Assembly (NCBI GenBank): GCA_003218415.1
Contig: QHNK01000076.1
Coordinates: 1-36,505, forward strand
Source: Verrucomicrobiota bacterium
GTDB lineage: Bacteria; Verrucomicrobiota; Verrucomicrobiia; Chthoniobacterales; UBA10450
DNA length: 36,505 bases
Reading direction: 5' to 3'
Of this stretch, positions 8,743 to 18,609 are shown one piece after another. The notes under the pieces are model-generated. The model saw only the letters and a list, made by a program, of their open reading frames with translations, was not told the DNA's origin and made no database searches. The translations under genes were made by a program, and so were the position numbers. Positions within the stretch are counted from its first letter, which is position 1. Each line of letters starts with the position of its first letter.

Positions 8743-9072
8743 ATGTTTCCGTATGTTGCGTTAAGCAAAAACAAAGCCTGGCAGCCGGGGCCATACGAAG
8801 GCGTTGAGTTGATGATTCTGCATCAGCAGGAGAGCACGGGCGGGCTCGTCGTCCTCCGCAAATTCAAGGCCGGTTACACCATCCCAGCGCACACCCATCC
8901 GGCGGCGAACGAATGGGCATACGTGCTCTCAGGTGAATGGGAGGAATCCGGTACCACTTACACCACGGGCGCGCTGTTCTTTGCGCCCAAAGGCACGCGG
9001 CATGGTCCGCACATCGCACGTACGGAAGTGATCAGCCTCACGATCTTTGACGGACCGCTGACCGTCGAGTGA
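8743..9072 (+). CDS. Cupin domain protein (ChrR-like cupin)
   Basis: YTIPAHTHPAANEWAYVLSGEWEE...ALFFAPKGTRHGPH cupin motifs. Confidence 0.85.
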   Translation: MFPYVALSKNKAWQPGPYEGVELMILHQQESTGGLVVLRKFKAGYTIPAHTHPAANEWAYVLSGEWEESGTTYTTGALFFAPKGTRHGPHIARTEVISLTIFDGPLTVE

Positions 9073-9110
9073 TGCCCCAGCAGGATGCGATATCTAACTG
9101 CGGTCCCGAC

Positions 9111-10106
9111 CTACCCAGCAATGGCGTCGATCGCTTTCCATTCTTCCGGAGTCAGCTTGAGCTTGGCGGCAGCAACATTGTCTTCCAAATGCGCGAGAGA
9201 CGACGTCCCGGGGATGGGCAGCATGACGGGCGATCGAGCCAGAAGCCAGGCCAGCGCAACTTGATAAACACTCACGCCGTGGGCCTTTGCCGCGAGATTC
9301 ACTGGGTTCTCAGGTTTCAAACCGCTGCCTCCCCCGATGGGAAACCATGGCAGAAAGCCAAGATTCTCCTTCTCGCAATAAACCAGAACGTTTTCCGATT
9401 TGCGGTCCTCGATGTTGTACCGGTTCTGCACGCTGACGATCGGAACAATCTTGCGCGCCCGCACAATTTCTTCCGGATCAACGTTGGATAATCCGATGTG
9501 CCTGATCTTCCCGGCATCTTGCATTTGCTTGAGCGCACCGAGCGACTCCTCGATGGGGACTTTGGGATCCACAGTATGCAATTGATACAAATCGATTCGT
9601 TCCAAGCGGAGCCGCTTCAAACTTCCTTCGACAGCTTGTTTGAGATGTTCGGGTCGGCAATTTGGTACCCACTCGCCGGGTCCCGGCCGTGTGAGACCGC
9701 CTTTTGTCGCGATGACGAGTCCCTTCGGATAAGGATGGAGCGCTTCGGCTATGAGCAATTCGCTCGTGTCCGGCCCATACGCATCGGCTGTGTCGATCAA
9801 ATCGACACCCAGCCCGGTTGCGCGTCTGAGAACTTTGAGCGCGTTCTCTCGATCCGGTGGCCAACCCCAAATACCTTCCCCGGTGATACGCATGGCGCCA
9901 AAGCCCAGCCGATTGACCGCCAGGTCGCCGCCCAATTTAAAAGTCGTGTTCATAGCAATTGTTGGTGTAGTTGATGACTGAGCTCCAAAGATCACATCGG
10001 ATTTCCCTGCCAAAAGCGCGGCTGCACTTGCCAGACTCATCCCAAGAAACGTTCGCCGGGTGACGCCCCGTCCTTGGCTTGGCTCAGGAAATCCATTCGT
10101 CATCAT
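9111..10106 (-). CDS. Aldo/keto reductase with twin-arginine-type signal
   Basis: TRRTFLGMSLASAAALLAG; GVDLIDTADAYGPDTSE, ATKGG, RLERIDLYQLHTVDP, IGLSNV AKR motifs. Confidence 0.9.
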   Translation of the reverse strand: MMTNGFPEPSQGRGVTRRTFLGMSLASAAALLAGKSDVIFGAQSSTTPTIAMNTTFKLGGDLAVNRLGFGAMRITGEGIWGWPPDRENALKVLRRATGLGVDLIDTADAYGPDTSELLIAEALHPYPKGLVIATKGGLTRPGPGEWVPNCRPEHLKQAVEGSLKRLRLERIDLYQLHTVDPKVPIEESLGALKQMQDAGKIRHIGLSNVDPEEIVRARKIVPIVSVQNRYNIEDRKSENVLVYCEKENLGFLPWFPIGGGSGLKPENPVNLAAKAHGVSVYQVALAWLLARSPVMLPIPGTSSLAHLEDNVAAAKLKLTPEEWKAIDAIAG

Positions 10107-10741
10107 GCAGGAGTACGTTTGTGGAAAGCGCCGTCAACGCAAGGAGATGATTCCTTTCGCTCATGAATCAGAACGGCGAATGCCTCTTCGAGATCTCCGC
10201 CGAACGTAACGACACCTCCTTCGTGACCGGCCATTACCAAAATCTTTCTGCTTTGCAGATCGCTCACCTTGAACAGACGCATAATTTCGTACGCCACTTC
10301 TGGCGTGCCATAGCCAACAGCCTTCGAGCTCGTCGGCGCTTGATTTAGAATGGCCGTCCACAAGGTTGAGTCGTGACAATGAATCACCGCACCGGCCATT
10401 GCATTGGATTTGTAAATCGCCGCATGCGTCAACGATTCCGATGAAGGAACCGTGCTCCCTTCGTATCTCACCCAGTTCCTTTCGAAATCGTAAGCCACGA
10501 CTTTGGTCCAATCCGCACGTGTCAGATCGGGCACCCCGCCGGTCGCCGAACCAGTGATATAAAAATTCCTGGTCGCGCCGTCTCTTACGCTCAGGTTACC
10601 GAAGCTGGTACCATTTGAGTCCACACCGATTAGTCGCAACTGAAGAAGTTTCCGCCTGCATGCGTTCAATTCGGCAAACCTGTCGAACGGAGTGACCTCG
10701 GCACGCGCGCGCTCGTGCGTGAACTTTACGTATTTGCTCAC
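10103..10741 (-). CDS. Class II aldolase/adducin family protein (MtnB-like dehydratase or Ald2-like aldolase)
   Basis: GNLSVRDG, PSSESLTHAAIYKS, AVIHCHDSTLW (HxH), MAGHEGGVVTFG; GTG start overlaps the mtnA stop (GTGA). Confidence 0.82.
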   Translation of the reverse strand: MSKYVKFTHERARAEVTPFDRFAELNACRRKLLQLRLIGVDSNGTSFGNLSVRDGATRNFYITGSATGGVPDLTRADWTKVVAYDFERNWVRYEGSTVPSSESLTHAAIYKSNAMAGAVIHCHDSTLWTAILNQAPTSSKAVGYGTPEVAYEIMRLFKVSDLQSRKILVMAGHEGGVVTFGGDLEEAFAVLIHERKESSPCVDGAFHKRTPA

Positions 10742-11847
10742 GTCGCGTGCTCGGGAAAAAGGGAGAAAATGCTTTTTTCGTTCGCTTCGCACACGCCGCG
10801 CTCGGTAATCAGTCCGCTCACCAAGTGCCTCGGCGTAACGTCAAACCCGTAATTTGCGGTGGGACTTCCCTCTGGCGCAATACGCACTTCGACCTGTTGC
10901 CCTTCAAACCATCCATCAGCGTGTTTTATTTCCTCCGCGCCGCGCTCCTCGATTGGGATCTCTTTCAAACCGTCCCGCATATCCCAATCAATCGAAGCCG
11001 AAGGCAGCGCGACGTAGAACGGTACGTTGTTGGCCTTGGCCGCCAGCGCCTTCAAATATGTGCCGATCTTGTTCGCGACATCTCCCGTGTACGTGGTGCG
11101 ATCCGTTCCGACAATCACCAGATCGACTTCGCCATGTTGCATCAAATGGCCTGCCGCGCTGTCCGCGATCACTCGATGCGGCACGCCGTGCTGACCCAGT
11201 TCCCAGGCTGTAAGCTTTGAACCTTGATTCCTGGGTCTGGTTTCGGCCACCCATACGTGGAGCGGCAACCCGCAATCGTGCGCGGCATAAATCGGACCGG
11301 TGGCTGAGCCGTAATCAACAAAGGCGAGCCATCCGGCGTTGCAGTGCGTTAGCACATTGACCGGCTTGCCTGTTTTCTTCCTCGCAATTTGCTGAATGAG
11401 GGCTAGTCCGTGTTGCCCGATCATCCGGCAGTGCTCCACATCTTCTTCAGCCATCGAATTGGCTGTGCGCAGAGCAAGAGCGACCTTTTCTTCTGCGGTT
11501 TTTCCATCGGCGATACTCCTTAGCTGGCGCTCGATGGCCCAGGAAAGATTCACTGCGGTCGGCCGTGTCGCCCTGAGTTGCTCCGCTGCGCGGGCCATGT
11601 GCTCATCGAACGCAGCGCGCGCCGCTGCCTCAATTGCCGCCAGATACATCCCATACCCCGCGCTCGCGCCGATCAATCCCGCCCCACGAACATGCATTTC
11701 CCGAATGGCCGTCGCCATTTGTGCAACGGTGCGGACCTCTTCGATCATGAAACGATACGGCAAAAATCGTTGATCGATCAGCTGCACGACGCCTTCATCG
11801 TCTGGCTTAACCCAAATCGTTCGAAAATATCTGCCGCCTACTTTCAT
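10738..11847 (-). CDS. mtnA: S-methyl-5-thioribose-1-phosphate isomerase
   Basis: VRGAGLIGASAGYGMYLA, VLTHCNAGWLAFVDYG, ETRPRNQGSKLTAWEL, DVANKIGTY. Confidence 0.92.
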   Translation of the reverse strand: MKVGGRYFRTIWVKPDDEGVVQLIDQRFLPYRFMIEEVRTVAQMATAIREMHVRGAGLIGASAGYGMYLAAIEAAARAAFDEHMARAAEQLRATRPTAVNLSWAIERQLRSIADGKTAEEKVALALRTANSMAEEDVEHCRMIGQHGLALIQQIARKKTGKPVNVLTHCNAGWLAFVDYGSATGPIYAAHDCGLPLHVWVAETRPRNQGSKLTAWELGQHGVPHRVIADSAAGHLMQHGEVDLVIVGTDRTTYTGDVANKIGTYLKALAAKANNVPFYVALPSASIDWDMRDGLKEIPIEERGAEEIKHADGWFEGQQVEVRIAPEGSPTANYGFDVTPRHLVSGLITERGVCEANEKSIFSLFPEHAT

Positions 11848-11869
11848 AAATTTCGATTATGATCAGCTC

Positions 11870-12295
11870 CTAAACATCAATTCCCATCGCGATCGCGCCG
11901 GGGATCGTCTCCCAGCCGCAACGTTTCCAGAATTCGGCGCCGCGCTGGTTGTCATCAGCCACCAGGATAATAGCGCGTTGCACCCCAGCCCTGCGTAAGC
12001 CATCGAGGCATTCATCCAGCAGACGCTTACCGAGTCCGCGCCGCTGATATGCGGGATCAACGGCCAAATGATAAATGTGTCCACGACGTCCGTCGTGCCC
12101 GCATAACGCGACTCCAAGAATTGCCGATCCATCGATCGCCACTCTGCTCAACCCTGGGTTCCGCGCGAGAAATCGAGCGATGCCTTCCCTGTCGTCCCCC
12201 TCGGCGATCTCAAGACCTTCGACGCGCTGCCACACCTGAAGCGCCCCGTCGTAATCGCTGATGGAAAATTCTCGCGTGTCGATGTTGCGGCTCAT
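11870..12295 (-). CDS. GNAT family N-acetyltransferase
   Basis: HIYHLAVDPAYQRRGLGKRLLDECLDGLRRAGVQRAIILVADDNQRGAEFWKRCGWE. Confidence 0.85.
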   Translation of the reverse strand: MSRNIDTREFSISDYDGALQVWQRVEGLEIAEGDDREGIARFLARNPGLSRVAIDGSAILGVALCGHDGRRGHIYHLAVDPAYQRRGLGKRLLDECLDGLRRAGVQRAIILVADDNQRGAEFWKRCGWETIPGAIAMGIDV

Positions 12296-12389
12296 GTTGT
12301 AGCCGGAAATACTAGCACGATGCGGCGTTTTTGGCTGAGGATTGCGTGAACGCGGTTGCAGATTTCTGTGAATGTCCGACTGAAACAAT

Positions 12390-12806
12390 GTGAAGCAATT
12401 TAGCCTCATCGTTCTGGCGATTCTCGCAACCTTGATCTGCGGCTGGGCTAATTTGGGCGACGGCAGCGACAAAGTTGATGACTCATACGGCAACCTGGTG
12501 CAGCGACGTTTGCGTGACGACGGAACGGTCAGCGTTCTTTACCATAAAGATCGCTACCTTTACGAGGTGATCTTTGCTAATGGCCGGAGCGTTTCGGAAA
12601 CGTATTTCAACGTGAAGGGAACCGATCTTTCCGAGAAAGAGATCACGAGATTCCTGAAGGCAAACGCCGCCGGTGGTACGTGGACACCGGACAATACGGC
12701 GAAGGAACGGCGCTTCAAACGCGGCGATGGGAAAGCTGAGGCAACGTACGGAAACGTGAATGGACGGCCGGGACTGACGGTGCGGGAACTTCGTGCGAAA
12801 CCTTAA
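12390..12806 (+). CDS. Hypothetical secreted protein
   Basis: Signal-like N-term KQFSLIVLAILATLICGWA, then hydrophilic small domain; start codon uncertain (GTG). Confidence 0.55.
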   Translation: MKQFSLIVLAILATLICGWANLGDGSDKVDDSYGNLVQRRLRDDGTVSVLYHKDRYLYEVIFANGRSVSETYFNVKGTDLSEKEITRFLKANAAGGTWTPDNTAKERRFKRGDGKAEATYGNVNGRPGLTVRELRAKP

Positions 12807-13396
12807 CGAATCGCGTCAGTCGGAGCGCGCATTGGCAAGACCAGCGCAGTAACAATGCCCACAAGAAAGAAACCGACGATCTGAATGAACATGTAGCCAG
12901 CTGTGTAAGCAGACGGAAACCCGTACCAGTTCCAGTAGGAAACGTTCGTCGTGATGGCAGCCAGAATTCCGGCAACGAGCACAAAACCGACCCGGCCGGC
13001 AAAGGTGGTGATGCGCGTTTGGGCCAAAAGGAACACGACCAGGATGGCTTCGAACAGTTCGGTGCCAAATTCGATGCCGAGCCATTTGCCAAACGTGAAC
13101 GGCCGGCCGGGCGCGTGATACATGAGAATTCCGGAAGGGTTGGCCGCCATTTTTTCCACCATGTGTTTCATCGCGTCGTTCTTTTCCTGTCGAGTTGCGT
13201 TTTTGCCAACGCCAGGGCCGGGAAAAACATAAAGGCCGCTGTGCTCGCCGATGGTGCTTTGCATCGAGCTTAGGACGGCAGACTCGTTTGGAATTTCGCC
13301 AATGCCAGCTTCGCCCAGAGGCAGCGCCATATGGGCAATCGACGTCCAGATAAACATGACGATTCCACCGAGGAGGCCGGCAACAAGAAGTTTCAT
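12803..13396 (-). CDS. Hypothetical integral membrane protein
   Basis: MKLLVAGLLGGIVMFIWTSIAHMALPLGEAGI...; several TM helices; start at internal Met. Confidence 0.65.
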   Translation of the reverse strand: MKLLVAGLLGGIVMFIWTSIAHMALPLGEAGIGEIPNESAVLSSMQSTIGEHSGLYVFPGPGVGKNATRQEKNDAMKHMVEKMAANPSGILMYHAPGRPFTFGKWLGIEFGTELFEAILVVFLLAQTRITTFAGRVGFVLVAGILAAITTNVSYWNWYGFPSAYTAGYMFIQIVGFFLVGIVTALVLPMRAPTDAIR

Positions 13397-13565
13397 TTGA
13401 AGATTATTTCGCTTACCAACAAACGCTTCGCAAGATGTTGACAAACGGCTCTTATTGCGATTGAATATTGCGCGTTAGTTTCCCCTTCTCGCTAGCCATT
13501 CTCTTGGCGAGGTGTTGTTCGGAAATTCGCACAGTTCAATCAGCAATTGCATAAAATCCGCACGT

Positions 13566-14321
13566 ATGGCGGGACATAGTAAGTGGTCGAAGGTCAAGCG
13601 GTTTAAGGGCGCGATCGACGCGAAACGCGGCAAGATCTTCAGCAAATTATCGAAGGAAATCACCATCGCGGCAAAGGCCGGCGGTGGCGATCCGAATGGC
13701 AACCCGCGTCTGCGCAGCGCGATCCAGGCTGCACGGGCGCAAAGCATGCCGAACGATAACATTGAGCGCGCGATCAAACGCGGCACGGGCGAGGGGAGAG
13801 ACGGTCAACAAATCGACGAGATCGTTTATGAGGGTTACGCGCCCGGCGGCGTGGCGATTATTGTTGAAACTGCGACCGATAACAGAAACCGCACCGGGGC
13901 GGAGATTCGCAAAATTTTCACCCAGAACAATGGCAACCTCGCCTCGAGCGGGAGCGTTTCGTACATGTTCCACCGGAAAGGCCAAATCACCGTTCCGCGG
14001 TCGAGCATTGACGAGGATCGGCTGCTCGAAATCGCCCTGGAAGCCGGCGCGGAAGAGTTGACAACCGAGGAGGATCAGTATGTTATTATCACTTCCCACG
14101 ATCAGCTATACGCGGTAGCTGAGGCGCTCAGAAACGAGGGCGTAACGACCGATGGGCAAAAGCTTACATTCATTCCCGATACGACTGTTCCGGTGCCCGA
14201 CGAGGCCGCGGCGCGTCAGGTGCTCCACTTATGTGATGCGCTTGAGGACGACGACGACGTGCAAAACGTCTATTCAAATCTAGAAATTCCCGACGAATTG
14301 CTGGCCAGGTTGCCGGCCTGA
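13566..14321 (+). CDS. yebC: YebC/PmpR family (TACO1-like) protein
   Basis: MAGHSKWSKVKRFKGAIDAKRGKIFSKLSKEITIAAKAGGGDPNGNPRLRSAI...MPNDNIERAIKRGTGE is near-diagnostic. Confidence 0.95.
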   Translation: MAGHSKWSKVKRFKGAIDAKRGKIFSKLSKEITIAAKAGGGDPNGNPRLRSAIQAARAQSMPNDNIERAIKRGTGEGRDGQQIDEIVYEGYAPGGVAIIVETATDNRNRTGAEIRKIFTQNNGNLASSGSVSYMFHRKGQITVPRSSIDEDRLLEIALEAGAEELTTEEDQYVIITSHDQLYAVAEALRNEGVTTDGQKLTFIPDTTVPVPDEAAARQVLHLCDALEDDDDVQNVYSNLEIPDELLARLPA

Positions 14322-14384
14322 AAAAGTATTGCTTACAGGAAACGTGTTAAGGCGCCGCCCCGCCGCAGCCAAGAATTTTAGCTT

Positions 14385-15752
14385 ATGAACGAAGAAAACG
14401 AAAACCAACCCGTGCCGACTGAGTCCGCCCTGCCGGAACAACGCCATCATCGCCCGCGCCGCCGTTTTCCGCGAAAACGTTATCGGGATCGGGGCGACCG
14501 GTTCAGGCGCGATGATTCCGGCGAATCGCCGAATTCTTCGTCAACCAATACCGATCCTGCCGGCGCGGTTACTGATGTCGAGACCCTTGATCGACAACCA
14601 CGCGAGGCCGCGGAGACCGTTGTGGAAAGTGGCGAACAAGTTCAAGCTGAGCCGGAATTCGGCGAAGGCATCATCGAAATCTCGGGCAAAGGCTTCGGGT
14701 TCCTGCGCGATCCGAAGCGCAACTTTGTGCAGACGCCGCAGGACATTTTTGTCACTCCTGAAATTGTGCGCCGCTTCGCTTTGCGCGACGGGATGTGGAT
14801 TTACGGTGAGACCCGACGCGGCAGCCGTGGCCCGCAATTGGTGAAGCTACTCAAGATCAATGGCGAAGAGCCGGCGAAATATCAGGGGCTCCGTCCATTT
14901 GAGGAATTGACCACGATCAATCCGGACAAAAAAATCAAGCTCGAGACCGTGCCGGACCGTTACACAACGCGGATCATGGACTTGATGACGCCGCTGGGAA
15001 TGGGCCAGCGCGGGTTGATTGTCGCGCCACCGCGCACAGGCAAGACGACGCTGCTGCATCATATCGCCGATGCGGTCACCAAAAATCATCCGGAGATGAT
15101 CCTGATCATTCTTCTGGTCGATGAACGCCCGGAGGAAGTGACCGATTTTCGTCGTTCGCATCCGACCGCGGAGCTGATGGCCAGCTCTAACGATGCCGAC
15201 ATCAAGAGTCACACGCGCATCTCGCAGTTGGCGATTGAGCGCGCCAAACGACTTGTCGAAGCAGGCAAACATGTATTTATCCTGCTCGACTCTATCACGC
15301 GCACGGCTCGCGCGTTCAACAACGCGATGGGCGGCGGCGGCCGCACCATGAGTGGCGGTATCGATGCGCGCGCCATGGAAATTCCGAGGAAAATTTTCGC
15401 AGCTGCGCGGAATACCGAGGAAGCAGGTTCGCTTACAATTGTCGCTACGGCGCTGATTGAAACCGGCAGCCGCATGGACGAATTGATCTTCCAGGAATTC
15501 AAAGGCACCGGGAACATGGAAATGGTGCTCGACCGAAAGATCAGCGACCAGCGCATTTATCCCGCAATCGACATTTTCCTTTCCGGAACGCGGCGTGAAG
15601 AATTGCTGTTGCAACCGTGGGAATTGGAGAAGGTTAATCTCATCCGGCGCGGCCTCGCCGGTCACAAACCGGAGGAAGCGATCCAGCGGCTCTTGATGTT
15701 CGTCAAAAAGTTCCCTACCAACACCGAAATGCTCAAAGGCATTCCGGGTTAG
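14385..15752 (+). CDS. rho: Transcription termination factor Rho
   Basis: GKGFGFLRDP, GQRGLIVAPPRTGKTTLL, DERPEEVTDFRR, LLDSITRTARAFN, ATALIETGSRMDELIFQEFKGTGNME; Arg-rich disordered N-terminus. Confidence 0.96.
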   Translation: MNEENENQPVPTESALPEQRHHRPRRRFPRKRYRDRGDRFRRDDSGESPNSSSTNTDPAGAVTDVETLDRQPREAAETVVESGEQVQAEPEFGEGIIEISGKGFGFLRDPKRNFVQTPQDIFVTPEIVRRFALRDGMWIYGETRRGSRGPQLVKLLKINGEEPAKYQGLRPFEELTTINPDKKIKLETVPDRYTTRIMDLMTPLGMGQRGLIVAPPRTGKTTLLHHIADAVTKNHPEMILIILLVDERPEEVTDFRRSHPTAELMASSNDADIKSHTRISQLAIERAKRLVEAGKHVFILLDSITRTARAFNNAMGGGGRTMSGGIDARAMEIPRKIFAAARNTEEAGSLTIVATALIETGSRMDELIFQEFKGTGNMEMVLDRKISDQRIYPAIDIFLSGTRREELLLQPWELEKVNLIRRGLAGHKPEEAIQRLLMFVKKFPTNTEMLKGIPG

Positions 15753-15776
15753 CGGAGTTAAGGCGTTTAGGCGAGG

Positions 15777-18566
15777 CTAATCTCCCTTCCTTGGCTCTAC
15801 GTGGTGTTCGTACAGCGCGTGAATCGCATCGCGCGCATCGAGATAATCCCGGCGAAACGTTTCGAAATCATCGTAGCCAAGGCGAACTGAAACTTTTCGC
15901 TGGTCATCCGGGTCGCGTGGAAGAGCCGAGACGGCTTTATTCTCGTAACGTCGCAATGCGGATTCGTACCGGCGCAGCAATCCGTAAGCTTGTTTGAGTT
16001 TCGCAGCTTCGGCATTGTTCAGGATTTCGCGTTCACGCAATCGATCGACTGCGCGCTCCCAGTTCGGTTCCGAGATGTTTTCGCGCATTTGCACTGCTTG
16101 CACGAGAAATTCCGCTTCGATCATGCCGCCGACCCCCGTCTTGAAATCAAGAAAATCTGATCCGCTGCCGCGTTCGCGCCGAATACGCTCAAGCATGTTG
16201 TCGATTTGCTCGAAAAGATCGGGGCGCCGGCTGGCTTTTCTCCAGTAATGTTGCGCCATCTGAATGAATCGAGCGCCCAACGGACCGGTGACCGGCCGCG
16301 CGCGAGTCAACGCGTGAATCTCCCAGAGCTGCGCCCGACTCTCATAATACGTTTGGTAAGTCTCGAGAGGACAAACCAGCGGGCCTTTTTCGCCTTCAGG
16401 GCGCAGCCGCGCATCGAGGACCCAAATGTTTCCTTCTGAAGTCGGTTGCGCCATGTTGACAACTAAATTTTGCGCGGCCCGAACCTCTTCGCCCGCCTTC
16501 ATCTCACTACTGTGCGCCCCGCCGACGAACAAAACATCGAGATCGGCGCCATAGCTGAGCTCGTGTCCGCCAAATTTTCCGAGAGCAATCACAGTCAACT
16601 GCTTTCCTGCGAGGCGGCGGATCGTAAATAGCAGGCACGCTTCCGCTAAATCAGAAACCTCAGATCCCAAGTTCTTCGAGGTTGCCGGCCTGCCAGAATC
16701 AAGGACATCGCGCAGCATCACGCGCAAGATTTGCCGCTGCCGGTACGCGCGAACGGGATCGAGGTGGAACACGCTCGCGCCTAGCGAATCGAGGCGCCGC
16801 AGGTGCTCCGCCATTGGTCTGGCGCCGGAGAAAGTTGGATCGCGCGTGATTTCTTCGAGCAGTTGCGGACGGCGAATCAACAAGTCGCCGGCGAACCGGC
16901 TGGCATCGAAAGTTTTGACCACCAACTCAAGCAATTTCGGGTTCGCAACGAGCAATTCGAAGAGCAAACTGCGCAGCCCGTAAGCTTCCACGAAGCGAAC
17001 GAATTGATTGAGAGTCGCGTCCGGGTCCGCTGCCTTCCCCAGCCAATCCAGCAAAGTCGGCTGCAGCTTCCGGGATATTTGTCGAGTCCGCGGCGCGACG
17101 TGGAAACTCCCCGGGCCACGTTCTAGATCTCCCAGTGCTTTTGCTGCGCGTTTTGGGTCATTGAAAATTTCCAGATTGATTTTGGTCAGGTCCGCAGGCG
17201 TTTCGCAGATGATCCGTTGAAAAATGGGACGGACGGAACCCATCCTCTCGTGCAGCGCCGCGGTGAAATCCTTAGCGGAGGAAAAGCGGAGACTGCGTGC
17301 GAGGCGGCCCAATGCATCCGTCTCTTCTGGAACGGTGTGGGTCTGCTGTTCGGCCTCGATTTGCAGACGATGCTCGACGCGGCGCAGAAATCGATAGGCG
17401 CCATCAAGAGCCAAAACTTCCTCGCGGGGGAGAAAATTCAATTCACGCAGCGCTCGTAACGCCTTGAGCATGCTCGGTTCCTGTAGGAACGGGTGCCGCG
17501 CTCCATTGATGAGTTGCAGTGCCTGGACGATGAATTCGATTTCGCGAATGCCGCCGACGCCAAGCTTGACGTCACGATGGAGGTTCTCCGGTCCAACTAC
17601 GTCGCGTTCGATGCGGCGCTTGATGTTGGCGATCTCCTCGAGGAGATCCGGTGTCGCGCTCTTCGGATAAATAAAAGGCTGATGTTGCCGCAGGAATTCA
17701 TATGCCAGCTCGCGACTGCCAGCGATGCCGCGCGCCTTGATTAGCGCGAGGCGCTCCCAGGTTTCGCCGAAGCCAGCATAGTAATTTTCCATGCTATCGA
17801 GCGACCGCGCGAGCGGGCCGGCCGAGCCTTCCGGGCGCAGGCGCAGATCGACCCGAAAAAGTGATCCCGCCGGATGCAGAGTCGAAAATGTCTCGAGGAT
17901 CCTTTTTGCCAGGCGGTTGAAGAACTCGTGATAGGAAATGTGCGGCGTGAGCTGGCCTTCCTCGCTGTACAGAAAAAGAAGATCGACATCCGAGCTGTGA
18001 TTCAGTTCACCGCCGCCGAGTTTTCCGAGCGCGAGAATGGCAAACTCCGCCGTGGGCGACCCGTGGCGTTGTCGCAGGTCGGTGTTCCAATGTTCGAATA
18101 CGCGACGGATGCAAATCTCCGCGATCTGTGAAAGCTCGCCGGTCGTCTCTTCAAGCGGCGCGACATTCGCAAGTTCGCGAAGCGCAACGCGCGTCATCTC
18201 GCGGCCTTTCCAGAAACGAAGCGCCGCGAAATCTTGCGTTGCCACAGAATCGCCCGCCAAAGCGTGCAACTCGCTGAGCATTTCAGCGTACCCGCGAGAG
18301 GCCAGACACACTTCAGGTTGGGAAAGCCACAGGAGCGCTTCGGGATTTTGCGTCAGTCGCGTCGCGCAAATGCTCGAGACTGCGAGAAGATGCAGCATCG
18401 CCAGTTCGCCCAGCGGGAATTGTTCGATGATACTGACCAGGGGCAACGCGTTTGCCGGCCATCGTTCGCTGAGCTGGATCAGAGTAGTTTCGACCTGCGA
18501 AGGGTTCAGCGATGCCGCCGCTTTCTCCCGAATCCAACGATTCCCGCCGTCCATCACGCAAAACAT
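15777..18566 (-). CDS. glnE: Glutamine synthetase adenylyltransferase/deadenylase
   Basis: Duplicated GS-adenylyltransferase motifs: ALGKLGGGELNHSSDVDLLFLY and ALGKFGGHELSYGADLDVLFVGG; LRPEGSAGPLA and LRPEGEKGPLV; GGIREIEF; start chosen after the DAGK stop. Confidence 0.93.
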   Translation of the reverse strand: MFCVMDGGNRWIREKAAASLNPSQVETTLIQLSERWPANALPLVSIIEQFPLGELAMLHLLAVSSICATRLTQNPEALLWLSQPEVCLASRGYAEMLSELHALAGDSVATQDFAALRFWKGREMTRVALRELANVAPLEETTGELSQIAEICIRRVFEHWNTDLRQRHGSPTAEFAILALGKLGGGELNHSSDVDLLFLYSEEGQLTPHISYHEFFNRLAKRILETFSTLHPAGSLFRVDLRLRPEGSAGPLARSLDSMENYYAGFGETWERLALIKARGIAGSRELAYEFLRQHQPFIYPKSATPDLLEEIANIKRRIERDVVGPENLHRDVKLGVGGIREIEFIVQALQLINGARHPFLQEPSMLKALRALRELNFLPREEVLALDGAYRFLRRVEHRLQIEAEQQTHTVPEETDALGRLARSLRFSSAKDFTAALHERMGSVRPIFQRIICETPADLTKINLEIFNDPKRAAKALGDLERGPGSFHVAPRTRQISRKLQPTLLDWLGKAADPDATLNQFVRFVEAYGLRSLLFELLVANPKLLELVVKTFDASRFAGDLLIRRPQLLEEITRDPTFSGARPMAEHLRRLDSLGASVFHLDPVRAYRQRQILRVMLRDVLDSGRPATSKNLGSEVSDLAEACLLFTIRRLAGKQLTVIALGKFGGHELSYGADLDVLFVGGAHSSEMKAGEEVRAAQNLVVNMAQPTSEGNIWVLDARLRPEGEKGPLVCPLETYQTYYESRAQLWEIHALTRARPVTGPLGARFIQMAQHYWRKASRRPDLFEQIDNMLERIRRERGSGSDFLDFKTGVGGMIEAEFLVQAVQMRENISEPNWERAVDRLREREILNNAEAAKLKQAYGLLRRYESALRRYENKAVSALPRDPDDQRKVSVRLGYDDFETFRRDYLDARDAIHALYEHHVEPRKGD

Positions 18567-18609
18567 CACGCGATTTTGATGCAAAGACCAGTCAACGCGC
18601 AGCGCTGGC

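Noticed and set aside
14847-15665. 272-aa antisense ORF opposite rho
   Set aside because: Fully antisense to the highly conserved rho gene; Arg/His-rich composition typical of shadow ORFs in GC-rich DNA.
15753-15776. Intrinsic terminator between rho and glnE
   Set aside because: Only weak TTAGC...GCTAA complementarity and no U-tract; insufficient support.
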